Source of the DNA: Cellulophaga baltica
Lineage (GTDB): Bacteria > Bacteroidota > Bacteroidia > Flavobacteriales > Flavobacteriaceae
Reading direction: 5' to 3'
DNA: 64,000 nucleotides
NCBI RefSeq assembly: GCF_018861125.1
Contig: NZ_JAHKQN010000005.1
Coordinates: 1-64,000 of the forward strand
Shown: in pieces, positions 37,691-46,717 of the stretch
Layout: each line of letters opens with the position of its first letter
Numbering within the stretch: position 1 is the first letter of the stretch
Made by a program: the position numbers and the translations under genes
Notes under the pieces: generated by a model
Seen by the model: only the letters and a program-made list of their open reading frames with translations
Told to the model about the DNA's origin: nothing
Database searches by the model: none

Positions 37691-38872
37691 ATGAATTATA
37701 ACGTAAACGAGAAAGGATATTATGGCGAGTTTGGTGGTGCATACATTCCTGAAATGTTATATCCGAATGTAGAAGAACTTCGCCAAAACTATTTAAAAGT
37801 AATGGCTGAACCTGAATTCAAAAAAGAATTTGATCAGTTATTAAAAGATTATGTAGGCAGGCCTTCACCACTCTATTTGGCGAAACGATTATCAGAAAAA
37901 TATAATACAAAAGTATATTTAAAGCGTGAAGATTTAAACCATACTGGTGCTCACAAAGTAAACAATACTATAGGTCAAATTTTAATGGCCAAAAGGTTAA
38001 AAAAAACAAGAATAATTGCTGAAACTGGCGCAGGACAACATGGCGTTGCTACCGCTACTGTTTGTGCTCTTATGGGAATGAAATGTGTAGTATACATGGG
38101 TGAGATTGATATTGCCCGTCAAGCACCAAATGTTGCTCGTATGAAAATGTTAGGTGCAGAAGTTAGACCTGCATTATCAGGTAGTAAGACTTTAAAAGAT
38201 GCTACTAACGAAGCTATTCGTGATTGGATTAATAACCCTGTTGATACTCATTATATTATCGGTTCTGCTATTGGCCCACATCCTTATCCAGATATGGTGA
38301 CTAAATTTCAGTCTATCATTTCTGAGGAAATAAAATGGCAATTAAAAGAAAAAGAAGGTCGTGAAAACCCTGATTATGTAGTAGCCTGTATTGGTGGAGG
38401 TAGTAATGCTGCTGGCACATATTATCATTTTTTAGATCAAAAAGAAGTAGGAATTATTGCAGTTGAAGCAGCAGGAAAAGGAGTTGATTCTGGTGAAAGC
38501 GCTGCAACTTCAGCATTAGGACAAGAAGGCATTATTCATGGTTGTAAAACTTTATTAATGCAAACTAAAGATGGACAAATTACAGAGCCTTATTCCATTT
38601 CTGCAGGTTTAGATTATCCTGGTGTTGGCCCTTTACACGCACATTTATATAAATCTGGTCGTGGAGAATTTTATTCTGCTACTGATGATGAAGCTATGCT
38701 TGCCGGTTTAGAGTTAACTAAACTTGAAGGTATTATTCCCGCTATAGAAAGCAGTCATGCTTTAGCTATTTTTAAGCATAAAACTTTTAAACCCGATGAT
38801 GTTGTTGTTATAAGTCTTTCTGGCCGAGGTGATAAAGATTTAGATAATTACATTAAATATTTCAACCTATAG
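37691..38872 (+). CDS. trpB: Tryptophan synthase beta chain
   Basis: This 393-residue PLP enzyme condenses indole with serine. The PLP Lys is in HTGAHKVNN. GAGQHGVATATVCALMGM, the phosphate-binding GGGSNAAG and C-terminal ISLSGRGDKDL segments are all present. It resembles the standard TrpB1 form that pairs with TrpA. Confidence 0.98.
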   Translation: MNYNVNEKGYYGEFGGAYIPEMLYPNVEELRQNYLKVMAEPEFKKEFDQLLKDYVGRPSPLYLAKRLSEKYNTKVYLKREDLNHTGAHKVNNTIGQILMAKRLKKTRIIAETGAGQHGVATATVCALMGMKCVVYMGEIDIARQAPNVARMKMLGAEVRPALSGSKTLKDATNEAIRDWINNPVDTHYIIGSAIGPHPYPDMVTKFQSIISEEIKWQLKEKEGRENPDYVVACIGGGSNAAGTYYHFLDQKEVGIIAVEAAGKGVDSGESAATSALGQEGIIHGCKTLLMQTKDGQITEPYSISAGLDYPGVGPLHAHLYKSGRGEFYSATDDEAMLAGLELTKLEGIIPAIESSHALAIFKHKTFKPDDVVVISLSGRGDKDLDNYIKYFNL

Positions 38873-38928
38873 AATAGTATTTTAATAAACTTTAAATACA
38901 TATTACTAACAACCTAGTATTATCAAAA

Positions 38929-39690
38929 ATGAATAGAATTAATCAAAAAATGCAAGAGGACAAAAAACTCTTGTCTATATATTTTACCGCAGGATACCCA
39001 TCATTAAATGATACTGTAAAAATTATTCAAGATTTAGAAGCTAGTGGTATTGACATGATTGAAATAGGATTACCATTTAGTGACCCTTTAGCAGATGGAC
39101 CAACAATTCAAAATAGTTCTACTGCCGCTTTAAAAAACGGAATGACAACTAATATTCTTTTTGAACAATTGAAAGATATTAGAAAAACAGTTTCTATTCC
39201 TTTAATATTAATGGGATATTTTAACCCGATGCTGCAGTATGGCGTTGAAGCATTTTGTGCTAAATGTCAAGAAATCGGCATTGACGGTTTAATATTACCA
39301 GATTTACCTTTAGCCGTTTATCAAGATGAATACGAAGCTATCTTTAAAAAACACGATTTAAAGAATGTGTTTTTAATTACACCACAAACTAGTGATGAGC
39401 GTATCAAACAAATTGATGATGCTTCTAATGCTTTTATTTATATGGTTAGTTCTGCAAGTGTTACAGGTTCAAAATCCGGTTTTGGAAATACTCAAGAAAC
39501 TTACTTCGAACGAATTGCTAGCATGAAATTAAATAATCCTCAAATAGTTGGATTCGGAATTAATAATGCTGACACTTTTAATCAAGCTACAAAAAATGCA
39601 AAAGGTGCAATAATAGGCTCTGCCTTTATTAAGCATTTAACTAAAAATGGTGTTAATACCATATCGAAGTTTGTAAGTAAAATTAGATAG
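38929..39690 (+). CDS. trpA: Tryptophan synthase alpha chain
   Basis: This 253-residue TIM-barrel subunit cleaves indole-3-glycerol phosphate. The catalytic Glu is in DMIEIGLPFSDPLADGPTIQ, the catalytic Asp region in GIDGLILPDLPL, and the phosphate-binding loop in VGFGI followed by IIGSAF. It is the last gene of the trp operon. I saw no strong terminator before the peptidase gene 120 bases on. Confidence 0.97.
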   Translation: MNRINQKMQEDKKLLSIYFTAGYPSLNDTVKIIQDLEASGIDMIEIGLPFSDPLADGPTIQNSSTAALKNGMTTNILFEQLKDIRKTVSIPLILMGYFNPMLQYGVEAFCAKCQEIGIDGLILPDLPLAVYQDEYEAIFKKHDLKNVFLITPQTSDERIKQIDDASNAFIYMVSSASVTGSKSGFGNTQETYFERIASMKLNNPQIVGFGINNADTFNQATKNAKGAIIGSAFIKHLTKNGVNTISKFVSKIR

Positions 39691-39810
39691 TAATATTGAC
39701 TTTGTTATTCTAGTTAAGGTTTTGATAAAATAGGCTGTTAAATAAAAGTGATTTTTAACATAAAATCGATACATTTATTCTTACAATTTAAACGAAACTA
39801 AAACTAGAAA

Positions 39811-41307
39811 ATGAAGAGGATTATTGTTAGTCTTTTGTCTTTGGCTAGTGTATACATACATGCACAAGATAAAGCTCAATTAGAGTCACAAATTAGACAG
39901 AGTATTGATGAAATCAGAGATTTCGTTGCAATTCCGAATAATGCTACAGATCACGCAGACATAAATAGAAACTTAACTTGGTTAAGTAAAAAATTTAAAG
40001 AAAGAGGTTTTAATTCCTCTATATTACCTACCGAGGGTGAATCAATATTTTTTGCAACATTACCCATTGTTGAAGAAAAACCAACCATACTTTTTTATAT
40101 GCATTTTGACGGGCAACCTGTTGATGCTTCAAAATGGAATCAAAGCAACCCCTATCAAGTTGTTTTAAAATCCCCTGATGGTTCAAGCTATAAAAATGAA
40201 TCTTTCGAAAGTTTAAATGAAAATTTAAACGAAGACTGGCGTTTATTTGGCAGGTCCACTTCAGATGATAAAGGGCCAATTGTTATGTTCTTAAATGCGT
40301 TTGATCTCATCAAAAAGAACACTAAAGAATTACCTTTTAATGTAAAGGTAATTTTAGATAGCGAAGAAGAGCGTGGTAGCAAACCATTACCAAAAGCTGT
40401 TAAAGAATACAAAGAATTATTAGAAGCAGATTTTTTAGTCATAAATGACGGACCAATTCATAGCTCTGGAAAACCAACTATAATTTACGGTTGTAGAGGT
40501 ATCACTACATTGGCTCTTACTACTTACGGACCAGCAAAACCACAACATAGTGGTCATTATGGTAACTATGCTCCAAACCCTGCACTACAATTATCACAAT
40601 TACTATCTAGCATGAAAGACACAGATGGTAAAGTGATTATTGATGGTTACTATGACGGAATTACATTAGACGATGCCACAATAGCTACATTAAAAAATGT
40701 ACCAGATGACGTTGACGTTATCGCTGACAACTTACAAATACACACGCCGGAAAAAGTAGGCTCGTTTTATCAAGAAGCATTACAATACCCGTCTTTAAAT
40801 ATAAGAGGTTTATCTTCTGGTTGGACAGGTGAAAATGCAAGAACTATTATACCTTCTAGTGCAACAGCAGATTTAGACTTAAGGTTAGTGCCAGAAACTG
40901 ATGGAAACAAACTAAAAGCCTTAGTAAAAAAACAAATTGAAAATAAAGGATTTTATATCACAACAAAAGAACCTACGAAAGAGGAACGCTTGCTGCATGA
41001 TAAAATAATTAAAGTTACAGAAGGCGGTGTTACCGATGCTTTTAGAACAGACCTCAACAATACTTATGGTGATTTTATTTTAAAGACATTAAAAAATAGG
41101 TTTGAAGACGATGTTGTTCAAATAAGAATTATGGGTGGTACTGTACCAATAGCTCCATTTATAAATGAATTAAAAATTCCTGCTTTTATTGTTCCTATGG
41201 TAAATCCTGATAACAATCAACATAGCCCAAATGAAAATTTAAAAATTAGCCAGATAAAATATGGCTTACAAACTTTTTATAGTCTTTTGACCACTCCATT
41301 GAAGTAA
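39811..41307 (+). CDS. Secreted M20/M28-type zinc peptidase
   Basis: This 498-residue metallopeptidase has a short signal peptide (MKRIIVSLLSLASVYIHAQ). Metal-binding motifs of the M20 family are MHFDGQPVD (His and Asp), GRSTSDDKGPIV (bridging Asp) and DSEEERGS (catalytic Glu pair). A dimerisation-domain insert follows, then a C-terminal His in NPDNNQHSPNENL. It resembles dipeptidases acting in the periplasm, but the substrate is unknown. It is separated from trpA by 120 bases and probably has its own promoter. Confidence 0.88.
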   Translation: MKRIIVSLLSLASVYIHAQDKAQLESQIRQSIDEIRDFVAIPNNATDHADINRNLTWLSKKFKERGFNSSILPTEGESIFFATLPIVEEKPTILFYMHFDGQPVDASKWNQSNPYQVVLKSPDGSSYKNESFESLNENLNEDWRLFGRSTSDDKGPIVMFLNAFDLIKKNTKELPFNVKVILDSEEERGSKPLPKAVKEYKELLEADFLVINDGPIHSSGKPTIIYGCRGITTLALTTYGPAKPQHSGHYGNYAPNPALQLSQLLSSMKDTDGKVIIDGYYDGITLDDATIATLKNVPDDVDVIADNLQIHTPEKVGSFYQEALQYPSLNIRGLSSGWTGENARTIIPSSATADLDLRLVPETDGNKLKALVKKQIENKGFYITTKEPTKEERLLHDKIIKVTEGGVTDAFRTDLNNTYGDFILKTLKNRFEDDVVQIRIMGGTVPIAPFINELKIPAFIVPMVNPDNNQHSPNENLKISQIKYGLQTFYSLLTTPLK

Positions 41308-41408
41308 AACACTGTTTAACAGCATCATAACAAAGGTTTGCAATAGCTTTAACGGAGTTTTCATGTATATATAAGTAACTTGTGGCTGAACGTAAAAAAT
41401 AAGAAACT

Positions 41409-41552
41409 ATGGGAATTATAGATGATAAGAGATTAAAAAGAAAAGTAAAACAAAATAATCCTACAAATCCAACGGGAAATATCAATATTGACAATAACAC
41501 GTTTGACATAGAGGAAAAAACTATTAAAAAGCAACAAAATAATAAGTTATAA
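41409..41552 (+). CDS. Small uncharacterised protein (47 residues)
   Basis: This is a 47-codon frame starting MGIIDDKRLKRKVKQNN and ending KKQQNNKL. It is rich in Lys, Asn and Asp and strongly charged, with no signal peptide or hydrophobic segment. A 42-bp perfect palindrome terminator begins 27 bases after its stop. That suggests a dedicated short transcript. I do not recognise it. It might be a basic nucleic-acid-associated protein or a conserved Flavobacteriaceae orphan, but it could also be fortuitous. Confidence 0.5.
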   Translation: MGIIDDKRLKRKVKQNNPTNPTGNINIDNNTFDIEEKTIKKQQNNKL

Positions 41553-41578
41553 TTTAGACAACAGTAACAAACCTAAAT

Positions 41579-41625
41579 AAAAGTCCCTTAAAATCAATTA
41601 ATTGATTTTAAGGGACTTTTATTTT
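41579..41625 (+). terminator. Terminator after the 47-codon gene
   Basis: A perfect inverted repeat of 21 bases per arm has outer bases AAAAGTCCCTTAAAATC and a mirror arm ending GGGACTTTT. ATTTT follows. It lies 26 bases past the small gene. Symmetry means it could act in both directions. Confidence 0.88.
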
Positions 41626-41762
41626 ATAAATCACTAACTAACAGTGTCTTAAATTAAAAAACGCATGAATTTAAAAAACTTTACTTATGTTAATGTTATA
41701 TTAAAATATTAAATGTAAAGCTTTGTATATACTTCTGTGATACTTTCATGATGATTCACCAA

Positions 41763-41770
41763 TAAGTTTG
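41763..41770 (+). promoter_or_regulatory. Possible promoter of the DM13 lipoprotein gene
   Basis: TAAGTTTG fits TAnnTTTG. The leader of about 70 nt that follows contains an 8-bp inverted repeat (AAATTGTT at 41780-41787, AACAATTT at 41803-41810). No good -33 element was seen. Confidence 0.5.
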
Positions 41771-41845
41771 CCAGTATAAAAATTGTTAGAGATATAAACC
41801 ACAACAATTTAATAACTATTTAATTAATTATAAAGCAAATTTATT

Positions 41846-42328
41846 ATGAAAAATGCAATCTTATCAATCTCAAAAGTAGCCTTAATGTCTGTATTCGTTT
41901 TAACAACTAGCTGTTCTAGTGACGATGATTCTACAGAAACAATTGTAGAAACAGTAGAAGTTGATTCTTCTTTACCAAGCGGAACTTTAGTTGTAGCAAA
42001 ATCTGGGGAATTTATTGCTGAAAGCGGAACACCTACTATGGGAACTGCGGAATTAGGTACTGATGATGATGACTCAAGTTTTGTACACTTTACTAGTGAT
42101 TTTACAACTGAATTAGGTACAGGTACTGTTGGTGTATTTTTATCTACATCTTCTGAGTATACTGCAGATCCTGCAAACGGAAATCCAGACCTAATGTTAA
42201 TCGGTAACGTAGATGCAAATGGTGAAAAATTCATCAAATTATCTGCTACTCCAGACGACAAATACACACATGTAATTTTATGGTGTGCAACAGCTAACAT
42301 TCCTTTTGGAAACGCTGAGTTAAACTAA
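41846..42328 (+). CDS. DM13-domain surface lipoprotein
   Basis: This 160-residue lipoprotein has a lipobox LTTSC at residues about 19-23. The acidic SSDDDS directly after the Cys resembles the Flavobacterium/Capnocytophaga lipoprotein export signal that sends lipoproteins to the cell surface. The rest matches the DM13 fold: GTLVVAKSGEF near the start and a closing VILWCATANIPFGNAEL with the conserved Cys. DM13 domains have been suggested to take part in electron transfer, based on domain partners. No bound cofactor is evident here. It precedes an outer-membrane barrel gene on the same strand, separated by a 16-bp hairpin. Confidence 0.82.
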   Translation: MKNAILSISKVALMSVFVLTTSCSSDDDSTETIVETVEVDSSLPSGTLVVAKSGEFIAESGTPTMGTAELGTDDDDSSFVHFTSDFTTELGTGTVGVFLSTSSEYTADPANGNPDLMLIGNVDANGEKFIKLSATPDDKYTHVILWCATANIPFGNAELN

Positions 42329-42345
42329 TTCATTGTTTTATAAAC

Positions 42346-42391
42346 AACACCTTTTAAGTAGTTCTCTAATGCCAACTATTTGAAAGGTGTT
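42346..42391 (+). terminator. Intercistronic hairpin after the DM13 gene
   Basis: A 16-bp stem with two G-U pairs is built from AACACCTTTTAAGTAG (42346-42361) and CTATTTGAAAGGTGTT (42376-42391) around a 14-nt loop. TATAATCC follows, not a U run. It may be a weak terminator or stabilise the upstream mRNA end. Confidence 0.5.
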
Positions 42392-42444
42392 TATAATCCT
42401 TTATCAGGACAAAGATAAAATCTAAATCAACAAAAAATAGCCAT

Positions 42445-43308
42445 ATGAAAAATTATAATTTTTTAATAGCCATCACCTTTATCTTATTAGCATCACAAGT
42501 AAATGCACAAAGTGGATGGACTAGAGAAGCAAAAGGGTTTTATGGACAAGTTAGTGCTTCTACATTCTCTTCAAGTGATTATTATACTACTGAAGGAAAC
42601 CTTTCTGATCAAGGAAGCACATTTAACACCCATAGCCTTTCTTTATATGGTGAATATGGTATTACAGATAGACTTACTACAATTTTAGATGTACCTGCTG
42701 TAGTATTAAATAATTTTAGCACTACAGAAACTGTTTCTGGTGTTGGAAGTATTAGGCTAGGTTTTAAATATAAAATTTTTAAAGAAACACCAATAGCTAT
42801 AAAAGTAGACCTTGATATACCAACTAATGATGGTGTAAACTTTGCAACATCAAATGAACCTGATGATTTTGGACAAATAAATACTATAAACCTACCAACA
42901 TCCGATGGTGAGTTTAATGTTTGGACAAATTTAATTGCTTCACATTCTTTCCCAAATGGAAGCACTTATGGTAGCATATATACTGGAGTAAATTTCAGAA
43001 CAGAATCATTCAGTAATCAATTTCAAGCAGGAGCCGAGTTAGGACATTTATTTTTAGATAAATTTTACTTAATTGGGAAACTTAAAATATTAGAAAAATT
43101 ATCATCAAATGATGATGCCAACCAGGGCGGTTCTTTTTTATACGGAGAAGGAACAACCTACACCTCATTTGGTTTTAACGGCGTATATAAATTAAGTGAT
43201 AAATATAGCCTTGTGGCTGCATACTCAGATTATACAGATATTTTAGTAAGCAGAAAAAATATTTATGATGGTGCTACTTTTTCTCTTGGCCTATCAGTTG
43301 AATTTTAA
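42445..43308 (+). CDS. Outer-membrane beta-barrel protein, transporter-like
   Basis: This 287-residue protein has a signal peptide (ILLASQVNAQ end) and a series of amphipathic strands, with GFYGQVSASTF at the start and a C-terminal aromatic end FSLGLSVEF typical of barrels. The fold resembles outer-membrane porin/transporter-like proteins (the phenol-degradation MetA-type family). No catalytic motif is seen. It follows the DM13 lipoprotein gene and may act with it at the outer membrane. That link is inferred only from proximity. Confidence 0.68.
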   Translation: MKNYNFLIAITFILLASQVNAQSGWTREAKGFYGQVSASTFSSSDYYTTEGNLSDQGSTFNTHSLSLYGEYGITDRLTTILDVPAVVLNNFSTTETVSGVGSIRLGFKYKIFKETPIAIKVDLDIPTNDGVNFATSNEPDDFGQINTINLPTSDGEFNVWTNLIASHSFPNGSTYGSIYTGVNFRTESFSNQFQAGAELGHLFLDKFYLIGKLKILEKLSSNDDANQGGSFLYGEGTTYTSFGFNGVYKLSDKYSLVAAYSDYTDILVSRKNIYDGATFSLGLSVEF

Positions 43309-43314
43309 TTATTA

Positions 43315-43968
43315 TTAAAAATAATTTCTATACTGTAATATCCGAAAATCAATTGTATTGAATTTCGGATTTTTTCTTTTCATCATCTTATAAGCATCAA
43401 GACTACCTACTGCCCTATTAGCCGCACCAGAAGGCGCTGTTAATGACACCGTTTTAATTACTCTTCCATCTAAAGCAAATTGATGTATTCTTGGCACCAC
43501 ATCACAAACAAGCTCTAGTTTAAACTTATGTTCTTTTAAATGTTTTCTAAAAAAATATTCAGGTCCGTTTTTACTATTCCCGCCAGTAAATAATAAAGTA
43601 TCAATATTTGGGTATTTTTTTAAATAACCAATTAGGTTACGTAATTTAATATTTTGCATACCTAAATCTGAAGCATCAATTTTAGCTCTTTCAGAACTCG
43701 CTACAATATCACAAATACCAATTTTTCTTTCTTTTAAAAAATCTTTGCGTTGCTGTATGGCTTTATCTGTAGTTTCATACACAAGATTCAAATTGAAAAT
43801 CTGATCTAGAATTTTCCATAATTGCCCATCTCGACTACCATAGCAAAAATCCACGTCATCTGGCTTTAACTCTCCTTTCGTAAATCGTGGTGGCGGTAAC
43901 GTACCAACGATAAGTTTAGTTGCTTCGTTAAACAAAAATGGTTTGTATGGGTGCGTATGTTTAAACAT
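43315..43968 (-). CDS. Uracil-DNA glycosylase superfamily protein
   Basis: This 217-residue protein has a UDG-like fold: KLIVGTLPPPRFTK at the first motif, FCYGSRDGQLWKIL at the second, and a final SLTAPSGAANRAVGS that resembles the Pro-Ser-rich DNA-contact loop of the family. In hypoxanthine/uracil glycosylases of family 6 the equivalent motifs are GTMPS and YYGHPRN. The catalytic residue cannot be assigned with certainty. A role in base-excision repair is likely. It ends head-to-head against the barrel gene with only 6 bases between stops. Confidence 0.75.
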   Translation of the reverse strand: MFKHTHPYKPFLFNEATKLIVGTLPPPRFTKGELKPDDVDFCYGSRDGQLWKILDQIFNLNLVYETTDKAIQQRKDFLKERKIGICDIVASSERAKIDASDLGMQNIKLRNLIGYLKKYPNIDTLLFTGGNSKNGPEYFFRKHLKEHKFKLELVCDVVPRIHQFALDGRVIKTVSLTAPSGAANRAVGSLDAYKMMKRKNPKFNTIDFRILQYRNYF

Positions 43969-43990
43969 AATTTAAAGGTATTAAAAACAA

Positions 43991-44018
43991 AAAACCTGTA
44001 AGCGAACTTACAGGTTTT
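43991..44018 (-). terminator. Terminator after ppc
   Basis: A perfect 12-bp stem AAAACCTGTAAG/CTTACAGGTTTT with a CGAA loop lies 22 bases beyond the stop of the leftward ppc gene and just upstream of the UDG-fold gene. Confidence 0.9.
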
Positions 44019-44039
44019 CATTCTTAAAAATTACAACTA

Positions 44040-46586
44040 TTAAGCTGAGTTACGACTCGCATTAATATTTCCGTATAATGAACGGGTTACTATTTTTTCA
44101 TAGAGCTCTTTAAATGAAGAATCTTCTCCTATTTTCTGAAGTGCGTATTGTTGAATTACTAATAATGGCAAAACGATGTTTTCTCTAATTTTAATAGACT
44201 CACGAGAAAGCGCTTCTTTCTCCATCAATATTTCCATACCAGAAATCTCTAAAAGCATTTCTTTTGATAATTCATACTCTGCACGTAAAATCATCCAGAA
44301 TTCACCGTATTCTTTATCTTCTTTCATATAACTAGTCAATTCAAAATAACATTTTGAAAGTGACATCATACTATTAGACATTAAGGCTCTGAAGAAAGGT
44401 ACTTCTTTATAGATAGCCTTAACCTCATCAATTCTACCTTGGTCTTTCATCGCTTTAATTGCTGTACCCAAACCAAAGTAACCTGGTACATTTTGTTTTA
44501 ATTGACTCCAAGAACCAACGAAAGAAATGGCACGTAAATCAGATAATTCTAATTTAGCCTTATTTCCTCTTTTACCTGGTCGGCTACCAATATTTGCTTT
44601 CGTATAATACTTAAGCGTGCTCATATTTTCTAAATACGGCATAAAGTTTTTATGATGCTTTAAAGCATCATATTTCTCAAAACTTAATTCCGACAATTCT
44701 TCAATTAAGCTTCTAGCATCATCTGTAATAATATTTTCCTCATCAAAGAAATTATTTGACAAACCAGCAGTTAACAATTGCTCACAGTTATAAATAAACT
44801 GTTCTTTAGTACCATAAGTACTCGTAATTGTTTGCCCTTGAATAGTTAATTGAATTTCGTTGTTAGCAACATCTTTAGTTTGTGCTGCATAAAAACGGTG
44901 TGTTTTTCCTCCTCCACGTGCAGGTGGTCCTCCACGACCATCAAAGAATATTGCTTTAATATTATTTTTAGCACAAACACCAGATAAGCTTTCTTTTGTT
45001 TTTAAGATAGACCAGTTTGCTTTTAAGTAACCACCGTCTTTAGTACCATCAGAGAAACCAAGCATCATTGTTTGTTTCATATCTCTTTTTTCAAGATGCT
45101 TCATGTATGCTGGCATATCAAACAATTGTTGCATAATAGCTTCAGCACCATCCATACCAATCATTGTTTCAAAAAGAGGAACAATATCATATGTAATTTC
45201 ATCTTCTTTCCAACCACACCATTTAAATAATCCGAATACAAAAAGTACAGAGAATATATCTTCAGAATTACTTATAATATACCTATTACAACCTTCTTCA
45301 CCGTTCTTTAATTGAACAGCTTTTAACTGGCTGATATTCTTAATCGTATCTTTTACAATTGATTCTTCAAAATCATAAGGAGATAACTTAAAGTCTTTCT
45401 CCAACAAAACACTTATTAAATCTGCCTCACTAATTTCCGAAAGATCTTCTTTTATGACTCCATTTTTAATTAAAACAGCTTCAACTGTTTTATAGTGCAT
45501 ACTATGATCTTGTCTAACATCAAGTGTAGCAAAGTGAGTTTTAAATATTTTCACCTTATCAATAAAATACTCTAAATCTGCTAAATACAAACTGTGGTAT
45601 TTTTCAACTAAGGTTACCTTAATTTTTTCTAACGGGCCAATAATGTCTTCATAACCTACATGCTTGTTGGGGTTGAACATTGCTGTATAAAGATTTTCTC
45701 TTAACTCAACAATATCATCTTGAAGATCATTAAAAGTAAGCTTTTGCTGTAATTTTTTTAAGTCATTATAATAACATTTCATTAAAGTTACACGTAACTC
45801 ATCAGCCACATCACTAGTAATATCAGCTGTTACATACGGGTTGCCATCACGGTCACCACCTGGCCAAAAACCAAGTTTCATGATGTTATAATTTTCGAAA
45901 TTATCGTTATTTACGTTTCTTTTTAAATAAGAATACAACTCACCAACAGCATCATAATATACATTTCTTAAAATGTATATTATATTTTTAGCTTCATCTA
46001 AAGGTGTTGGTTTTTTAGAATTTATTAATGATGTTAGTCCTAACTGTTGTAAAGCAACATCAATATCGTCAATCTTATCTTCAAGAATTAAACTTCTTAA
46101 TTCCGTAATAATATCTAAAACCGCAGGAGTATAAAATTGTGTAGGGTGCGCTGTTAATACTAAACGAGCACTAAACGTAGATAATTGCTCCGCAATTTTA
46201 TCCCAACTTTTATTTTTATCAACTAGCTCAAAATAATCTTTTATCGCTAGATTACTACTATGCTTATATAATTTAGGAAATGCAGCATCTTCAACACTAT
46301 CATACAATACAACTTGACGTTCTACATATTGAATAATGCGAAACATAAAATCTATCTGATCTTTTTCTGAAGCTATATCTACATAATTCTCAAAAAATGA
46401 TTCTAATATTTCTTTTGGATTTTTACCAGACTTTAATCCTTTTTGACATTGATCTAACATCAAAGGAATAAGCATACCTACATTCTCAATATTTCTATAT
46501 GGTAAATTTAAAAATAAGCTGTTGTAAACATTAAATTTATTGTTTACCGATTTTTTAAATTCCTTCAACCTCTCTGTTTGCTTCAT
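44040..46586 (-). CDS. ppc: Phosphoenolpyruvate carboxylase
   Basis: This 848-residue anaplerotic enzyme turns PEP and bicarbonate into oxaloacetate. Motifs include VLTAHPTQFYTPA (first active-site His), GFWPGGDRDGNPYVTA, and the loop FFDGRGGPPARGGGK. The classical loop is FHGRGGxxGRGG, so the usual His of that loop is Asp here. A conserved SWSQLKQNVPGYFGLGTA segment and a C-terminal ASRNSA end follow, which differs from the RNTG terminus of many homologues. It lies downstream of pyruvate carboxylase on the same strand with its own promoter at 46681-46712. The length is slightly shorter than the usual 880-960. Confidence 0.93.
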   Translation of the reverse strand: MKQTERLKEFKKSVNNKFNVYNSLFLNLPYRNIENVGMLIPLMLDQCQKGLKSGKNPKEILESFFENYVDIASEKDQIDFMFRIIQYVERQVVLYDSVEDAAFPKLYKHSSNLAIKDYFELVDKNKSWDKIAEQLSTFSARLVLTAHPTQFYTPAVLDIITELRSLILEDKIDDIDVALQQLGLTSLINSKKPTPLDEAKNIIYILRNVYYDAVGELYSYLKRNVNNDNFENYNIMKLGFWPGGDRDGNPYVTADITSDVADELRVTLMKCYYNDLKKLQQKLTFNDLQDDIVELRENLYTAMFNPNKHVGYEDIIGPLEKIKVTLVEKYHSLYLADLEYFIDKVKIFKTHFATLDVRQDHSMHYKTVEAVLIKNGVIKEDLSEISEADLISVLLEKDFKLSPYDFEESIVKDTIKNISQLKAVQLKNGEEGCNRYIISNSEDIFSVLFVFGLFKWCGWKEDEITYDIVPLFETMIGMDGAEAIMQQLFDMPAYMKHLEKRDMKQTMMLGFSDGTKDGGYLKANWSILKTKESLSGVCAKNNIKAIFFDGRGGPPARGGGKTHRFYAAQTKDVANNEIQLTIQGQTITSTYGTKEQFIYNCEQLLTAGLSNNFFDEENIITDDARSLIEELSELSFEKYDALKHHKNFMPYLENMSTLKYYTKANIGSRPGKRGNKAKLELSDLRAISFVGSWSQLKQNVPGYFGLGTAIKAMKDQGRIDEVKAIYKEVPFFRALMSNSMMSLSKCYFELTSYMKEDKEYGEFWMILRAEYELSKEMLLEISGMEILMEKEALSRESIKIRENIVLPLLVIQQYALQKIGEDSSFKELYEKIVTRSLYGNINASRNSA

Positions 46587-46680
46587 TCTCTCTTATTTAC
46601 TTTTAAATATCCGTTTAATGGTTTCGTTTATTTTTTTAATTTCTATGTCTAAAAATTAAGCTTAAAAAATTACTTAGAGC

Positions 46681-46712
46681 AAAAATATTCAAAGGGAATA
46701 TTTTAAATCAAT
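46681..46712 (-). promoter_or_regulatory. ppc promoter
   Basis: Minus-strand TTG (46712-46710), a 21-base spacer and TATTTTTG (46688-46681) fit the Bacteroidota consensus. It lies in the gap between pyc and ppc, giving ppc an independent start with a leader of about 90 nt. Confidence 0.6.
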
Positions 46713-46717
46713 TAATT

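Larger units (their letters stand above)
41308..41845 (+). other. Region between the M20 peptidase and the DM13 lipoprotein gene
   Basis: These 538 bases contain the small reading frame at 41409-41552, a perfect-palindrome terminator at 41579-41620 and the lipoprotein promoter near 41763. I see no other gene-like content. Confidence 0.6.
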
